From Lachnospiraceae bacterium JLR.KK008 (lineage in GTDB: Bacteria > Bacillota > Clostridia > Lachnospirales > Lachnospiraceae), in NCBI GenBank assembly GCA_037015955.1, contig CP143548.1, forward strand, positions 2,536,001 to 2,600,000: a stretch of DNA of 64,000 bases, read 5' to 3'. The position numbers were made by a program, and so were the translations under genes. Numbering within the stretch: position 1 is the stretch's first letter; every line of letters begins with the position of its first letter. The notes under the pieces are model-generated. The model had not been told where the DNA came from. It did no database searches and worked only from the letters and a program-made list of their open reading frames with translations. Shown here piece by piece: positions 53,291 to 62,380 of this stretch.

Positions 53291-54246
53291 AACGTGTGAT
53301 CATTACCATGCCTGTATATAACGGAGAAGCCTATTTGCCCGCCCTGTTAGACAGCATTGCGGCTCAGACCTATCCCGCCCTCAGACTCTATGTGCGGGAC
53401 GACGGTTCCACGGACGCTTCCGTCCGCATTCTGCGGGATTACCAGCGCAGTTTTCCGGAGGGCAAAGAACTCATTCTGATCAATGATCTCGATCACGACA
53501 TGTGCAACAAAGGACCGCATGAGAATTTCCACCACATTTTCCGCACACTGGAGAACTATGCACAGGACGATGCCGACTGTTATTTTTTCTGCGACCAGGA
53601 TGATGTCTGGGCACCGGAAAAGATAACCCGCGCCGTCAGACAGATGGACCGCTATCCTGCGGACACCCCGGTTCTCTATATTCATAACTATTATGTATGC
53701 GACGGTGAGCTGAATGTACAGCACACGCTGCCGGGCAGGCCTTCCGTCAGCCCACAGCAGATGAAAGAAATCAGTCTGGCAAAAGTCATTATGACAGGCA
53801 CCTGGGCTGGCATGGGCATGGCACAGGGATTTAACCTGGCTTTGAAAAAACTGGCGTTTGACAGCGGTCCCCTCACCCCCTCGGTAGCAGTCGACTGCTG
53901 GATCTCCTGGGTCGTCGCCGGAATGAACGGCGCGCTCATCTACGACAGAAAACCGCTCGCGCATTACAGGCGGCACACCGGCACATTCAGCTCCGGCAAC
54001 GCCGGCGGTCTGAAACGTTACCATGACTGGTATCGGCATATGAACCGCCATTGCGCCAATATTGTCAACGGCATTCACGATTATCATCTGCTCTACGCCG
54101 ACCAGATGACGCCCCCGCGCAGACAATTTCTGGAACTGTACGACAGTAAACAAAACCTTCGCAAATGCTGTTATCCCCGGCGTCTCCGCGACAGCCTGGT
54201 GGCAGAGCTGGCACTGCGAGTACTGGCGCTGATTGGGAAAATATAA
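53287..54246 (+). CDS. family 2 glycosyltransferase, rhamnosyltransferase-like
   Basis: 319 residues, GT-A fold. Start VIITMPVYNGEAYLPALLD, then RDDGSTDASVRI, and FCDQDDVWAPEK (DQDD as the metal/donor motif) of the WbbL/rhamnosyl and alpha-galactosyl type. DCWISWVVAG and YRRHTGTFSSGN at the C-terminal side support the rhamnosyltransferase-like group. It is coupled to the upstream GT4 by ATGA. dTDP-rhamnose would come from the rfb genes at 7623-11463 if RfbD is present elsewhere. Confidence 0.9.
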   Translation: MKRVIITMPVYNGEAYLPALLDSIAAQTYPALRLYVRDDGSTDASVRILRDYQRSFPEGKELILINDLDHDMCNKGPHENFHHIFRTLENYAQDDADCYFFCDQDDVWAPEKITRAVRQMDRYPADTPVLYIHNYYVCDGELNVQHTLPGRPSVSPQQMKEISLAKVIMTGTWAGMGMAQGFNLALKKLAFDSGPLTPSVAVDCWISWVVAGMNGALIYDRKPLAHYRRHTGTFSSGNAGGLKRYHDWYRHMNRHCANIVNGIHDYHLLYADQMTPPRRQFLELYDSKQNLRKCCYPRRLRDSLVAELALRVLALIGKI

Positions 54247-54264
54247 GAGATACGGGCTGCCAAT

Positions 54265-54424
54265 GGTCTAAGTCATGGAGAATGACACACTTATGCCTGT
54301 CCTCTACATTTTAGATACTGGTATCAGAAAAATGTACCCCAACATAACACTTTGTTTTTTCAATCTTCTGTTCTACGCAGGGCAATGTCTTCCCTGTGGC
54401 GTTGGTCTGAATGTTATCGCTCAT
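54265..54424 (-). pseudogene. TnpW-like mobile-element remnant, stopped early
   Basis: An ATG at 54424 follows a perfect AAAGGAGGAAC site and opens a 37-codon frame (MSDNIQTNATGKTLP, then KTKCYVGVHFSDTSI) ending at TAA 54311. The frame past the stop continues with sense (EDRHKCVILHDLD), matching the usual end of transposon-encoded TnpW-type proteins of Clostridia (about 55-60 aa). I read it as a TnpW-family gene broken by one in-frame stop. The similarity is from memory of the family pattern. Confidence 0.5.
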
Positions 54425-54450
54425 GTTCCTCCTTTTGAGTATAAAAAAGA

Positions 54451-54480
54451 CGCATGGTTTACAATTTGCTGTTCCATGCG
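54451..54480. terminator. bidirectional terminator hairpin
   Basis: Arms CGCATGG (54451-54457) and CCATGCG (54474-54480) with a 16-nt loop; TTTT follows on the plus strand and six T residues follow on the minus strand. It fits termination of the Rpn gene (minus, stop at 54519), and perhaps also the GT2 unit on the plus strand. Confidence 0.72.
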
Positions 54481-54518
54481 CTTTTATGTTGTTATTTTGA
54501 CATTAAAGTTTTTGCCGA

Positions 54519-55394
54519 TTATGCTAACTGCATAGCCTCGGCTTCGATTTCTTTTAATTCATCTAAAGATAATGACGGAACACAATCCGCTATATCTTCC
54601 AGTGCCATTTTTCCTTTTTTTATCAACCTTTCGGCTGTTTCTCTGTCTTTCTTATGAACAAGAGTATTTTCCATATCCTTCCAATATGTTTTCATTATCT
54701 GCTCATCGTTAAATAAACTCATCATAATCGTTACTACCTCCGCTTCTTTTCTCATCAGATATTCTTTTAAGATGTTCCTATTCTTGCAAATACGAATTGT
54801 CTCTTTAACGGTCTGCTCTGTCATTCCATACAATTTTCTCTGTTCATCAAAAACTCTACAGAAAATAATATATTGATTGATAATGTCATCTGTGTCACTC
54901 TCATAGATGACCTTTGCCCTTACTTCAATGTCAATATCCGCACCGTTAAAAAATTCCTTGGACAACGATATTGTATCGGTTTTTCTGCCTTTATTCCCTG
55001 TAAAAATCACATAAAGTTCAGGCTTCGGCATTTTCACTTTCTTGCTTTTATATAGACTCTGACTGGTTCGCTCAAAATATTCATGGTAGCTTTGTGCTAA
55101 ATACAACAATATTCTGATTAAAATATTTACTGTCCAACTGGCTTGTGCCTCCAAAAGTAAAAGCAGTCTGTTATTACCGACCATGATACCCAAATCATTA
55201 TATAGGTTATCTGTAAGCACATTATCTATTGTGACAATATCCAGCGTGTCCTCTGTTGTATCTGTATCCTCTGGGTGTATTGTTTTATACAGTTTCAACA
55301 AATTCTTTTTATCTTGGAAAAGATCTAAAAAAACACTGTTTTTTGCGGTACGCTTTGCCTTCACTTCCTGCGTCTGTTTTATATCGTCCGACAC
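54519..55394 (-). CDS. Rpn/YhgA family PD-(D/E)XK nuclease-like protein
   Basis: 291 residues from a GTG (55394) preceded by GAGGTGG. FLDLFQDKKNLLKLYKTIHP near residue 23 and NDLGIMVGNNRLLLLLEAQA are the Rpn pattern: an Asp, then E-x-Q of the PD-(D/E)XK core, then LYLAQSYHEYFERTSQSLY. Rpn proteins promote recombination in E. coli and are often in variable, phage-defence or mobile regions. The base composition is clearly more AT-rich than the glycan genes, and a TnpW-like remnant and a RhuM-like remnant flank it, so it came with transferred DNA. The C-terminal third (helix-rich) is usual for the family. Confidence 0.87.
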   Translation of the reverse strand: MSDDIKQTQEVKAKRTAKNSVFLDLFQDKKNLLKLYKTIHPEDTDTTEDTLDIVTIDNVLTDNLYNDLGIMVGNNRLLLLLEAQASWTVNILIRILLYLAQSYHEYFERTSQSLYKSKKVKMPKPELYVIFTGNKGRKTDTISLSKEFFNGADIDIEVRAKVIYESDTDDIINQYIIFCRVFDEQRKLYGMTEQTVKETIRICKNRNILKEYLMRKEAEVVTIMMSLFNDEQIMKTYWKDMENTLVHKKDRETAERLIKKGKMALEDIADCVPSLSLDELKEIEAEAMQLA

Positions 55395-55458
55395 CTTACC
55401 ACCTCGATTTCTAAAAATCTATGGCAATAGATATAATATAGCTTACTCTTGTCATATT

Positions 55459-55744
55459 TCAATTATACAAAAAAATATCTGCCTTTACAATTAAATTCAC
55501 ATTAAATTTCTTCCTCCGTTTAGTCCTGCTCTGATGTCTGTTCTCGTTCTTAGTCTCCCTTTCAAGGTTCTTTTTGTTGCTGATGACCTCGGCATTTGTC
55601 AGCTGCTCTACCTGTTTATTTGCCTCGGATAGCCAAATGATTATTGTTTGTTCTGGACGATTGAAACAATTCTGCCATTTGCTGCTGGGTAAACCAGACT
55701 GTTTCCTCCACAAAATAGACATCTGTTTTCTTATCCTTCAAGCA
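55459..55744 (-). pseudogene. RhuM-family DNA-binding protein remnant, frameshifted
   Basis: The minus strand reads KKTDVYFVEETVWFTQQQM then AELFQSSRT (55735 down to about 55660), the N-terminal helix-turn-helix region of RhuM-like virulence/mobile-element proteins. It then hits a stop. Another frame goes on with SEANKQVEQLTNAEVISNK up to 55459. The total is far shorter than the 300-plus residues of intact members. Deletion plus frameshift is the simplest reading. The second part may come from a different gene. Confidence 0.6.
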
Positions 55745-55794
55745 ACATCATCGGTAAAAACCGGATTTGTCTCCATCAATCCAGTTCGAAGTAT

Positions 55795-56529
55795 TTAAAA
55801 TTTCTTTATCTTTCTCACTGCAATGCCGACAAAGTCAGAATATTTCTGAATAACCGTATCAAAAAACAGGCGGTCTCTGTTGGCATACGCATTCTCGATT
55901 GCCAGCCAGTCATTCCATGCTGCCATAAAACTTTTCATCTCCCATGTCTCCACAAAGGCAATGTCCGGGTGTTCCCCAATCATGGCTTTCCACCAGCTAC
56001 AGCTGTGAAACATATGATCGTCTTCTCCCAACCATTCATGAATGGTTTCCCGCTGTTTTCCCTCATACGCTTCCTGAATACCCGGAACCGCGATCAGTAC
56101 CATACCGCCACTCTTCACATACGGCAGAATCTTAGTCTGAAAAAATCCCTCTTTTCCGGCAAAATAATGATAGGCATCAACGCTGATGACAGCATCAAAA
56201 AACTCTTTTTCGAATGTCAGGTTTTCAGCGTCTTCCTGAAGAGGAATCACCTGATCCGAAATGTCCCACGCCTGAAACCTTCCGGCATTTGCCTCCGCAT
56301 CTGTCCACAGATCATTCGCATAGACGATAGCATCTGTCTCCCTGGCGATGAAAAGACTGGTCAGGCCCGTGCCGCAGCCCAGATCCAGAATGCGGTTTCG
56401 TTTGTACAGATGTCCCTGCTCTGTTTGCAGCGGATAAGTTTCCAGCAGTTCCCCGGCCAGACGGACACTATTGGGGCCCATCAGATATTCTGCCGTAAAA
56501 TATTGTTGGTATTGTGCAAAAGACCTCAC
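55795..56529 (-). CDS. class I SAM-dependent methyltransferase
   Basis: 244 residues from GTG 56529 with GGAGGGAG 7 nt upstream. Motif I ILDLGCGTGLTSLF near 47-60, then VYANDLW as the acidic residue after strand 2, and AENLTFEKEFFDAVISVDAY as motif post-II/IV region. It is the UbiE/Coq5-like small-molecule type. It follows the GT39-like gene by 74 bp on the same strand and may methylate a sugar or lipid carrier, but it could equally belong to the mobile segment next to it. The substrate is unknown. Confidence 0.87.
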   Translation of the reverse strand: MRSFAQYQQYFTAEYLMGPNSVRLAGELLETYPLQTEQGHLYKRNRILDLGCGTGLTSLFIARETDAIVYANDLWTDAEANAGRFQAWDISDQVIPLQEDAENLTFEKEFFDAVISVDAYHYFAGKEGFFQTKILPYVKSGGMVLIAVPGIQEAYEGKQRETIHEWLGEDDHMFHSCSWWKAMIGEHPDIAFVETWEMKSFMAAWNDWLAIENAYANRDRLFFDTVIQKYSDFVGIAVRKIKKF

Positions 56530-56603
56530 TTTCTCACTCCCTCCATATCTATAATCCTGTCTTGTTACGTCTCTTCCTGCAATATTTTATACCGCACTGC
56601 CTG

Positions 56604-58088
56604 TTAATACCTGCTGAAATAATACAGTCTTGTCTCCTGCACTTCCAGCACAGTCTCCACGCTTCCTTCTGCAGCAAGCCGCTCCAACAGTGGGTCCAAC
56701 GTTTCGCCATCCGCCTGGGAAGTAAGAATATAACACTTGCCTGTCTGTACGATCTGGCCTGCGTCCACTTCCGCCAGTACACTTGTCCCCCATAAAATAT
56801 TGTCCTGCCCGCCGCCTATACTGTTGACACCATAGCCATTTTTGTAAGAGACTACAGGAATACTGTTATAAAACACATATACTTTTTCGTCTTCTTTTAT
56901 ATTTTCCCGCACATAATCAATCAGCGGATTAGCCTCATTACCTGCCCAGTAGACCTCATCCCTGTCCGCATATGTGCGGATACCGCTGTTCGTGCAAATC
57001 AGGACGGCCATCAGGAAGACGGCAAAGAGCTCTCCGCCCCCGGTCCCTCCCTTTATGAGCATCCTGTCGATAAAGTAAAAGGCCAGAATGGCAAAGATCG
57101 GAAATGAAAAGCACCAAAGCCTGTCCCGAATCGGAAACATGGTGAGAGAAGAAGCAAACAGAGCCAGCAGAAAGCCAAATGCAAGGACAAAGCAATACCG
57201 GCTGCGCTGCCAGATCCCCATGACCAATGCCGCCAGTACTAACGCCGCCAGCAATAACCGTAGTTCATCATGACAGGCGCCAAAGAGACGCCGGATCAGC
57301 TTCCAGCCGAGGTCAAATTCATCCCTGCTCTTTGGAAAAAATGGAAACTGGTCATTGACCCAATAGTTCTGCATAAAATCATCGGTCGCTGCCGCTTTCA
57401 GCCAGTAAAAATAGTAGATGACAAAACTGCCGCAGATGCCGATACCGCTAATAACGCTGTGAATGACCCTGTCCCCCTCTTTCCGGAATATACCTGTCAG
57501 AAATTCACAGGTGAGAACGCCGCCCACAAAGAAGCAGACCGGATTGGCCGCCCAGATAAACGTCATATAGAGCAGTGCCATTCCCCACCAGGGGATCTTT
57601 TTTTCCTGATACCAGTGATAGACGACAAGCACGAGCAGCACCCAGATACACTCGGAAACATACGGTTTGAATACATTGGAGTATTTCAGGAGAAAATCAA
57701 TGTTGGCCACAAATGCCGCACATAACACCGCATATCGGCAGCGAAAGAGCTTCCCGGATACATACCATGTGAGAAACAGCGTCGCAATATAGGAAAATAC
57801 GGAAAATGCGCGCAAAACGCCTTCCGAGTCCCCAAAGATAATCATCAGCAGTTTCACGATGTAGAGGTAAATCACCGGCGCGCTCTGCACGTAATCAAGC
57901 GGCTGCCCGGTCAGTTGAAACAGAGAGCGGTTTTCCAGCGACGAAACAAGATACGCCTCATCCAGCCATAGAGAACGTCCGGCAAAGTTCATGTAAATAC
58001 TTACGCCAATCCCACAGAGGATGACTGCCATCCCCAAAAGATCCGTGACCTGTTGCAATTTTCCCTGCGATTTCCATTTTACTGACAT
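56604..58088 (-). CDS. GT39/ArnT-like membrane glycosyltransferase, shorter paralogue
   Basis: 494 residues, about 11 helices. SLWLDEAYLVSSL (D43, E44) and VQSAPVIYLYIVKLL match the paralogue at 50083-51903, as do KYSN and SECIWVLLVLV later. The end is at a YYFSRY segment, about 110 residues earlier than the paralogue, without the beta domain. AGGAGAACAGT precedes the ATG. The donor should be a polyprenyl-phosphate sugar. The two copies flank a 4.7-kb stretch that includes the mobile remnants, which may mark recombination between them. Confidence 0.82.
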   Translation of the reverse strand: MSVKWKSQGKLQQVTDLLGMAVILCGIGVSIYMNFAGRSLWLDEAYLVSSLENRSLFQLTGQPLDYVQSAPVIYLYIVKLLMIIFGDSEGVLRAFSVFSYIATLFLTWYVSGKLFRCRYAVLCAAFVANIDFLLKYSNVFKPYVSECIWVLLVLVVYHWYQEKKIPWWGMALLYMTFIWAANPVCFFVGGVLTCEFLTGIFRKEGDRVIHSVISGIGICGSFVIYYFYWLKAAATDDFMQNYWVNDQFPFFPKSRDEFDLGWKLIRRLFGACHDELRLLLAALVLAALVMGIWQRSRYCFVLAFGFLLALFASSLTMFPIRDRLWCFSFPIFAILAFYFIDRMLIKGGTGGGELFAVFLMAVLICTNSGIRTYADRDEVYWAGNEANPLIDYVRENIKEDEKVYVFYNSIPVVSYKNGYGVNSIGGGQDNILWGTSVLAEVDAGQIVQTGKCYILTSQADGETLDPLLERLAAEGSVETVLEVQETRLYYFSRY

Positions 58089-58150
58089 ACTGTTCTCCTG
58101 TTTTGTTAAAAATAAAATAAATGACGATACTGTTATGTGATACCTGTCTA

Positions 58151-58159
58151 TGTTATAAT
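58151..58159 (+). promoter_or_regulatory. extended -10 promoter element for the 58283-60578 pair, overlapping an inverted repeat
   Basis: TGTTATAAT is an extended -10. No good -35 is seen. Inverted arms CTGTTAT (58130-58136) and ATAACAG (58158-58164) overlap it, so a dimeric regulator could block it. Confidence 0.45.
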
Positions 58160-58282
58160 AACAGATATGATGCCGCCGGATGGCATTATAAATTCATCCG
58201 CTGTGCGTTTACACACCAGCTCAAAGTTATCATATACTCAAAATTTCTGTCATGTCAACCATTTACAGACCGGAGAGATACA

Positions 58283-58927
58283 ATGTTTAAAGAAGCCTTG
58301 ATCGGTATTTTTATCTTATTTCTATTTTACCTTGTCTGGCGACAGCTGTGGAAGAAAAACCGGAGGACGGCCGGCGCCGTGCTGACGGTTATCCTTCTGC
58401 TTTCCTGCTTCGCCAATGTGATATACAATCACCTTGTCATGTTTCCTGATTTTTATATGGACACCGTGAGCGGCGTGTTCCGCTATGGCACATTCAAAGG
58501 CAACTTGCTTGCTTACTCTGACGAGTTTATGTTTCAGGATGAAATCATTTTCCCGGTCCTTCGTGACCGCCAGGTATTCCTTGACACGGACGCCGGATTT
58601 TATGAGAAGTTTTTCTCTCTCTATGCCGGTTCCTGCGAGCCGCTTTCCGCTGTGTCAGAGCATAGGGATGCGATCATTTCCCGGGCGGAAGATTTCGACT
58701 TTTCCCATGAATTCTCCTGTATGGGTATTATGGATTATGTGACGGACGGACTGCCGCAGGAGCTGACCGCATCCTTTGAGGAAGAAATCTATCCTACCCT
58801 GTATATCAACACCGCTTCCCTGCAGGGACAGCAGCAGCTCGCCGCTGTGATGGACGAAAACTATGATCTCTATATTATGTCCAAAGCCTACTATGATAAC
58901 ACGACCGGAGGAAATAACCATGAATAA
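58283..58927 (+). CDS. membrane-anchored extracytoplasmic protein, unknown function
   Basis: I start at ATG 58283 (214 aa), after CGGAGAGA. Two membrane segments (about 4-22 and 31-49, facing each other as a hairpin, or an anchor plus short helix) precede a soluble domain (MDTVSGVFRYGTFKGNLLA, DEIIFPVLRDRQVFLD). No family recognised. It overlaps the 552-aa membrane protein by 8 bp, so the two are made together, in the same style as the 221/760-aa pair at 34969-37913. Confidence 0.7.
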   Translation: MFKEALIGIFILFLFYLVWRQLWKKNRRTAGAVLTVILLLSCFANVIYNHLVMFPDFYMDTVSGVFRYGTFKGNLLAYSDEFMFQDEIIFPVLRDRQVFLDTDAGFYEKFFSLYAGSCEPLSAVSEHRDAIISRAEDFDFSHEFSCMGIMDYVTDGLPQELTASFEEEIYPTLYINTASLQGQQQLAAVMDENYDLYIMSKAYYDNTTGGNNHE

Positions 58928-60578
58928 AAAAGCGATTGTTACAGGCAGTCTGTTTGTATTCGTATGCTGCCTTGTGTTTACCGCAGGGGCTTTGATAAAC
59001 CGTGCCTCCCTGGAAGCGCTTACCTGCGACAATGTCTTCTCTTATCAATGCCGGCAGGCCGTTGCCATCCTGCTCTTATTTTTTATGGGCGCATTTTTTC
59101 TGATGATGATCCGGGACAAGCTGTCCTGTAACTGGATTTTGCTGTTCGCCTTTCCGGCCGGCATCTGTCTCTGGGTCTTTCCCAGTCTGCTCCTTTTGCT
59201 GCTCGGCATTCCCTATACCCTGCTCAATGTAACGCTGCTGGTCGCCGCGATCATGGGAATCCTGCTTCTCTTCCTGATCCGACGCACCCATAAGCAAAAC
59301 GATGCCTTCCGCAGCCCTGCAAAACAAACTTCCACAGACGCAGGCGCCGGGAACAGCACGCTGACACAGGCCGGCTTTCTGCAGTCGCTTCCGATGCTGC
59401 TTTTTTTCATCGGCGCAACACTTTTGGCCTCCAGCGGCCTGATCTATGTCTTTGTCAGCTACGATTCCTTTTTCTATTTCACCAATTACGGCAACACGCT
59501 GACGATTGTTAAAAACTTTAAGGACATTGTCGGCGACAACAGTTTTACCTTAACCAATATCAGCCAGTTTTTGCCGCTGCTCAACTCCTATACATCGTTT
59601 TGGGGGCTCGACCAGTGTTATCAGATGCAGGCATTTCTCTCCATTGATCTGATTGCCTGCTTTTTCTATGGACTGCATCAGTACGGAAAGGATGGTCCGA
59701 AACACCGCACACTCTTCTACAGTGCGCTGATGACCGCCTTCCTCGTCACTGCCACCTCATTTCTCGTGGCCTCCACATGGATACTTGCCAATATGTACTG
59801 CATGGCATATTTGTTTTTTGCAATGCTCCTGCTCGAAGACTGCCTGCTGCCCGCCCGAAGAGAAGCCCATATTTTAACCGCTCTGTTTTTTGCCGCGCTG
59901 ACGCTGCTGCGCAAAGACGGCATTATCTTCGTCTGCTTTTTTATGGTCTATTTCGTGCTCAAAAGTGACTGGAGCCGCCGGGACCTGTTCTGTGTCTTCC
60001 TGCCCTCCGTCATTTCAGAACTCTGGTGGCTGTTTTACGTGCGCGTTATCTTAAAGGCGACAGTAGAGCAGGCTGCCTTTACATCCATCGCCAACAATGC
60101 CAATGTCGCGTTCGTGATCGCAGCCATCTCCGCCACCTGCCTGTATCTCTTCGTCCTGCACCCACTTTTCATAAAGCGGCTGCCCTTTTCTGAGACATGG
60201 CTGATCTATGGCGGACTGTTCTGCCTGCTGGCCATTCTCACCATCCGCGACTGGAACCAGGTCGTGGACAATATTGACATGACGATCCGCAATATGTTTC
60301 TCTATCCTGCTTCCTGGGGGATCAGTGGAATCTTGTTTGGTATCCTCCTTGTAACCACCTTCGTATATCATCCCTTCTGGGATGTCGATACCTTCCTCTG
60401 GGCGGGATACGTGATCCTGAACTTTATTTCTTACTGCGCCGTAGGAAAGAATCTTTGGGTCAACTGGGATGACTCTTACAACCGCATCGTCTTACAGATC
60501 ATTCCTGTCTTCGTCTTCATTTGCGGGAAGAAGTTATTTTCCCTCCTTCAACTGTATAGACAAGATCACAGTTCTTAA
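58920..60578 (+). CDS. polytopic membrane protein, GT-C-like, unknown function
   Basis: I start at ATG 58920 (552 aa), after CGGAGGAAA. About 12-13 helices. The main outer loop holds YVFVSYDSFFYFTNYGNTL with later FLPLLNSYTSFWGLDQCYQM, a layout similar to other polytopic proteins of unknown role in such loci. The C-terminus overlaps the convergent PglK-like gene by 62 bp, which is unusual and means the two mRNAs share an antisense end. Polymerase or GT-C transferase are both possible; I see no Wzy or ligase motif that decides. Confidence 0.65.
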   Translation: MNKKAIVTGSLFVFVCCLVFTAGALINRASLEALTCDNVFSYQCRQAVAILLLFFMGAFFLMMIRDKLSCNWILLFAFPAGICLWVFPSLLLLLLGIPYTLLNVTLLVAAIMGILLLFLIRRTHKQNDAFRSPAKQTSTDAGAGNSTLTQAGFLQSLPMLLFFIGATLLASSGLIYVFVSYDSFFYFTNYGNTLTIVKNFKDIVGDNSFTLTNISQFLPLLNSYTSFWGLDQCYQMQAFLSIDLIACFFYGLHQYGKDGPKHRTLFYSALMTAFLVTATSFLVASTWILANMYCMAYLFFAMLLLEDCLLPARREAHILTALFFAALTLLRKDGIIFVCFFMVYFVLKSDWSRRDLFCVFLPSVISELWWLFYVRVILKATVEQAAFTSIANNANVAFVIAAISATCLYLFVLHPLFIKRLPFSETWLIYGGLFCLLAILTIRDWNQVVDNIDMTIRNMFLYPASWGISGILFGILLVTTFVYHPFWDVDTFLWAGYVILNFISYCAVGKNLWVNWDDSYNRIVLQIIPVFVFICGKKLFSLLQLYRQDHSS

Positions 60579-62265
60579 TCGTAGACAGCCGGTGGGCAAT
60601 GATGATCAGTGTCTTACTGCCTGCCAGATAGTCAATCGCCTCCATAACGGCTGCTTCCGTGTCGTTGTCCAGCGCAGAAGTGGCCTCATCCAGTACGAGC
60701 ACCTGCGGATTATGATACAGCGCCCGGGCAATTCCAATGCGCTGCCTCTGTCCGCCGGAAAGCCGCACACCGCCTTCTCCGATGACCGTATCCAGCCCTT
60801 CTTCGAGCGAGTCAACGAACTCTTTGAGCTGTGCTTCCTGCAATGCTTCCTGCAGGCGCGCTTCATCGATCTCCTCTCTGGCAATTCCAAATAAAATATT
60901 GTCCCTGATCGACGCATCGAGCAACGAAATCGACTGGGGAATATACCCCAGCTTTTTATTCCAGTCATGAATCCCTCTTCTGATGTCTGTTCCGTCTACA
61001 AGGACTGCACCCTCCTGCGGTTCCAGCAGTCCCAGAATAATGTCCGCCAGCGTCGTCTTGCCCTGTCCCGACGGGCCGATGAAAGCAACCGATTTATTTT
61101 TTGGAATCACCAGTGACGCATGGGTAAACACGTTATTTTCCTTATTGGGATAGTGAAAGCTGATATTGTCCACCCGGATCTCTTTCTCAAACAGGATCTT
61201 ATCCGCATCTTCCACTGTCCGCATTTTCTCCATCAGCTCCTCAATTTCTTTCAGGTCGTGATAGATTGCGTCGATCGCCGGTTTGCTGAACATGATCCTG
61301 CTCAGGTACTCCGCCATCCGGTTTGCCGAAGGCAGCATCCGAAATGCCGCTACCGCAAATACCGAGATCGTCGGAATAAAGTTCGCCGGATCTGCCCCCA
61401 GATATATTTTCACACACACAATCAGTAAAAGCCCGGAGATACAGATAGTCTCCATGACCGGTTTGGGAATCATGCTGTATACTTTGAATTTTCTGTTGCT
61501 CTCCGCATACTCTTTATATTCTTCATTATAATTCTCCACAAAGACTTTTTCTCTGTTTAATACCTTGATCTCTTTGACGCCGCCCAGCGCTTCCAGCACG
61601 GCCTGCCTTGTATTCCCCTGACTGTCACGGCTTCTCCTGCCTGCCTGTTTCAGTCTCTTTTTAAATACCTTCAGAAACACCAGCCCGAAAATACCCACAA
61701 GCGCGATCAGACCGGCCGTGATACTGATGTCCTGATAAAGCAGAAACAGTAACAGGGCAAGGCACACGCCACCTTCCGACGCAAACTGCAGTCCTGCCAG
61801 AATGGCTTCAAAGAAAGACACCGTATCTTCGTTGATATTACGGCTCAGCTCCGCACTGTTGTGATCCAGATGAAACAGATACGGCTGATTCATATAACAG
61901 TCCATCATCTGATAGGAAAGTTTTCGCTGATTGTCATACGTGAAGCGGTACTGCATACTGTGCATGACATAGACATAAATATTTTTCAAAATGTAGATCA
62001 CGATGATCGCACTGCCGAGGAAAATGATATAACGATTCATATCCCGGAAATCAAAGGCCTCGTAAACGGCGCCAAGATAGGGGTTTTGCAGTACTTGCTG
62101 CGGGTTCAGCACCGTACTGATAAACGGCAGCACCGCGCTGACTCCCACCAGCTCCACAAATGCCCCGACAATGATAACGACAAAAAGCAGAGCTGCTTTC
62201 AGCTTCTGCTTTTTGTCAAATATATAACAGATCTTCCGCCATGTTCCGATTTTATTCTGCTCCAT
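60517..62265 (-). CDS. PglK/MsbA-type ABC flippase with fused permease and ATPase
   Basis: 582 residues. Six helices in the first 310 residues, then an ATPase with Walker A GPSGQGKTT, signature LSGGQRQRIG, Walker B VLVLDEATSALD and a late AHRLSTI switch. The start MEQNKIGTWRKICYIFDKKQ, GAFVELVGVSAVLPFIST resembles PglK-type lipid-linked oligosaccharide flippases more than drug exporters. The stop region overlaps the convergent 552-aa gene by 62 bp. It follows ManC by 115 bp and probably flips a lipid-linked glycan outward, the third or fourth export route in this window. Confidence 0.87.
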   Translation of the reverse strand: MEQNKIGTWRKICYIFDKKQKLKAALLFVVIIVGAFVELVGVSAVLPFISTVLNPQQVLQNPYLGAVYEAFDFRDMNRYIIFLGSAIIVIYILKNIYVYVMHSMQYRFTYDNQRKLSYQMMDCYMNQPYLFHLDHNSAELSRNINEDTVSFFEAILAGLQFASEGGVCLALLLFLLYQDISITAGLIALVGIFGLVFLKVFKKRLKQAGRRSRDSQGNTRQAVLEALGGVKEIKVLNREKVFVENYNEEYKEYAESNRKFKVYSMIPKPVMETICISGLLLIVCVKIYLGADPANFIPTISVFAVAAFRMLPSANRMAEYLSRIMFSKPAIDAIYHDLKEIEELMEKMRTVEDADKILFEKEIRVDNISFHYPNKENNVFTHASLVIPKNKSVAFIGPSGQGKTTLADIILGLLEPQEGAVLVDGTDIRRGIHDWNKKLGYIPQSISLLDASIRDNILFGIAREEIDEARLQEALQEAQLKEFVDSLEEGLDTVIGEGGVRLSGGQRQRIGIARALYHNPQVLVLDEATSALDNDTEAAVMEAIDYLAGSKTLIIIAHRLSTIKNCDLVYTVEGGKITSSRK

Positions 62266-62380
62266 ATTTCACTGACTCTCCTGTTCCATGCCCCTTATCC
62301 CGCCTGAAAATATCCTTCTTTCTCCCTGCCGCTCACAGATTCGCAAAGACGGGAAGGAATATCCTGATGCCGTGATGTCA

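Noticed and set aside
54275-54535. 86-codon plus frame after the GT2 gene
   Set aside because: It lies opposite the TnpW-like remnant and across the terminator hairpin; no ribosome site.
62266-62380. Small 6-bp hairpin after manC considered as a terminator
   Set aside because: Short stem without a T-run; may be chance.
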